Assembly: GCA_937920105.1 (NCBI GenBank)
Contig: CALETH010000124.1
Span: 1-21,485, forward strand
Source: an uncultured Bacteroidota bacterium
GTDB taxonomy: Bacteria; Bacteroidota; Ignavibacteria; UBA10030; UBA8401
DNA length: 21,485 nucleotides
Reading direction: 5' to 3'
The translations under genes and the position numbers were made by a program. The first letter of the stretch is position 1. Each line of letters starts with the position of its first letter. Shown here piece by piece: positions 21,410-21,485 of the stretch. The notes beneath the pieces are model-generated. The model worked only from the letters and a program-made list of their open reading frames with translations, was not told the DNA's origin and made no database searches.

Positions 21410-21485
21410 TTATGTGGGAATAATTTTTAAAAATTTTCTTTTTCCAACTTTAATGGTAATTGGTTGATGTAAAGAAATATTTACT
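21410..21485 (-). CDS. 3' end of a gene, possibly tyrosyl-tRNA synthetase (start outside window)
   Basis: On the minus strand an open frame enters at the window edge and ends at TAA (21412-21410). The last residues read VNISLHQPITIKVGKRKFLK, then IIPT. The IKVGKRKF string is like the end of the S4 RNA-binding domain at the C-terminus of bacterial TyrS, hence the guess. Only 24 residues are visible, so both the frame and the identity are uncertain. pdaD follows 84 bp downstream with its own ribosome site. Confidence 0.4.
   Translation of the reverse strand, partial: VNISLHQPITIKVGKRKFLKIIPT

Overview
The window is AT-rich, densely packed bacterial chromosome. It most likely comes from the Bacteroidota/Chlorobiota side of the FCB group, and probably from an Ignavibacteria-like lineage. 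The evidence is a secreted beta-propeller protein with a type IX secretion C-terminal sorting domain of the PNPFNPTT class, many start codons with no visible Shine-Dalgarno, menaquinone synthesis by the futalosine route (MqnD), and families of short palindromic repeats of the GTCATTCC and TTCGACTACGCTC types between genes. This assignment rests on family resemblance, not on a database search.

Layout. (1) 1-6341, plus strand: the distal end of a complex I operon, nuoK (5' end outside the window), nuoL, nuoM and nuoN. Two small exported-protein genes interrupt the nuo order: 331-807, which carries an in-frame TAA, and 2813-3199, which overlaps the nuoL stop by one base. A cassette of four palindromes sits just before nuoM. 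(2) 6387-8054: a secreted NHL-type propeller protein followed by a clear terminator. (3) 8120-11747: a Gfo/Idh/MocA oxidoreductase, acylphosphatase, mqnD, a GIY-YIG nuclease whose C-terminus runs into a palindromic repeat cluster, and a UbiA-family prenyltransferase resembling decaprenyl-phosphate phosphoribosyltransferase. (4) 11755-13320: msrP-msrQ, periplasmic methionine sulfoxide repair. (5) 13368-17510: a tightly packed run of ygfZ, an unknown membrane protein, a DUF3885-like protein, a free methionine-(R)-sulfoxide reductase, a LOG-family protein and a SirB1-like protein, with most stops and starts overlapping or nearly touching. (6) 17573-17939: tmRNA (ssrA) with tag ADNYNYALAA, its terminator, and a 121-bp MITE-like inverted-repeat element. 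(7) 18146-18973: dapF. (8) Minus strand, 21485-18977: the tail of a gene that may be tyrS, a pyruvoyl-dependent arginine decarboxylase, deoC, and two SPOR-domain envelope proteins translationally coupled to deoC.

How it fits together. Complex I reduces quinone and MqnD belongs to menaquinone synthesis, so both serve one respiratory chain; MsrQ normally draws electrons from the quinone pool to feed MsrP. Two methionine sulfoxide systems (MsrPQ for exported proteins, the GAF-type enzyme for free methionine sulfoxide) plus YgfZ, linked to Fe-S enzyme maintenance, lie within about 4 kb and suggest an oxidative-damage theme. I saw no defence system, CRISPR array, prophage or transposase gene. The least explained items are the GIY-YIG/repeat association, the palindrome families and the small exported proteins inside the nuo operon.
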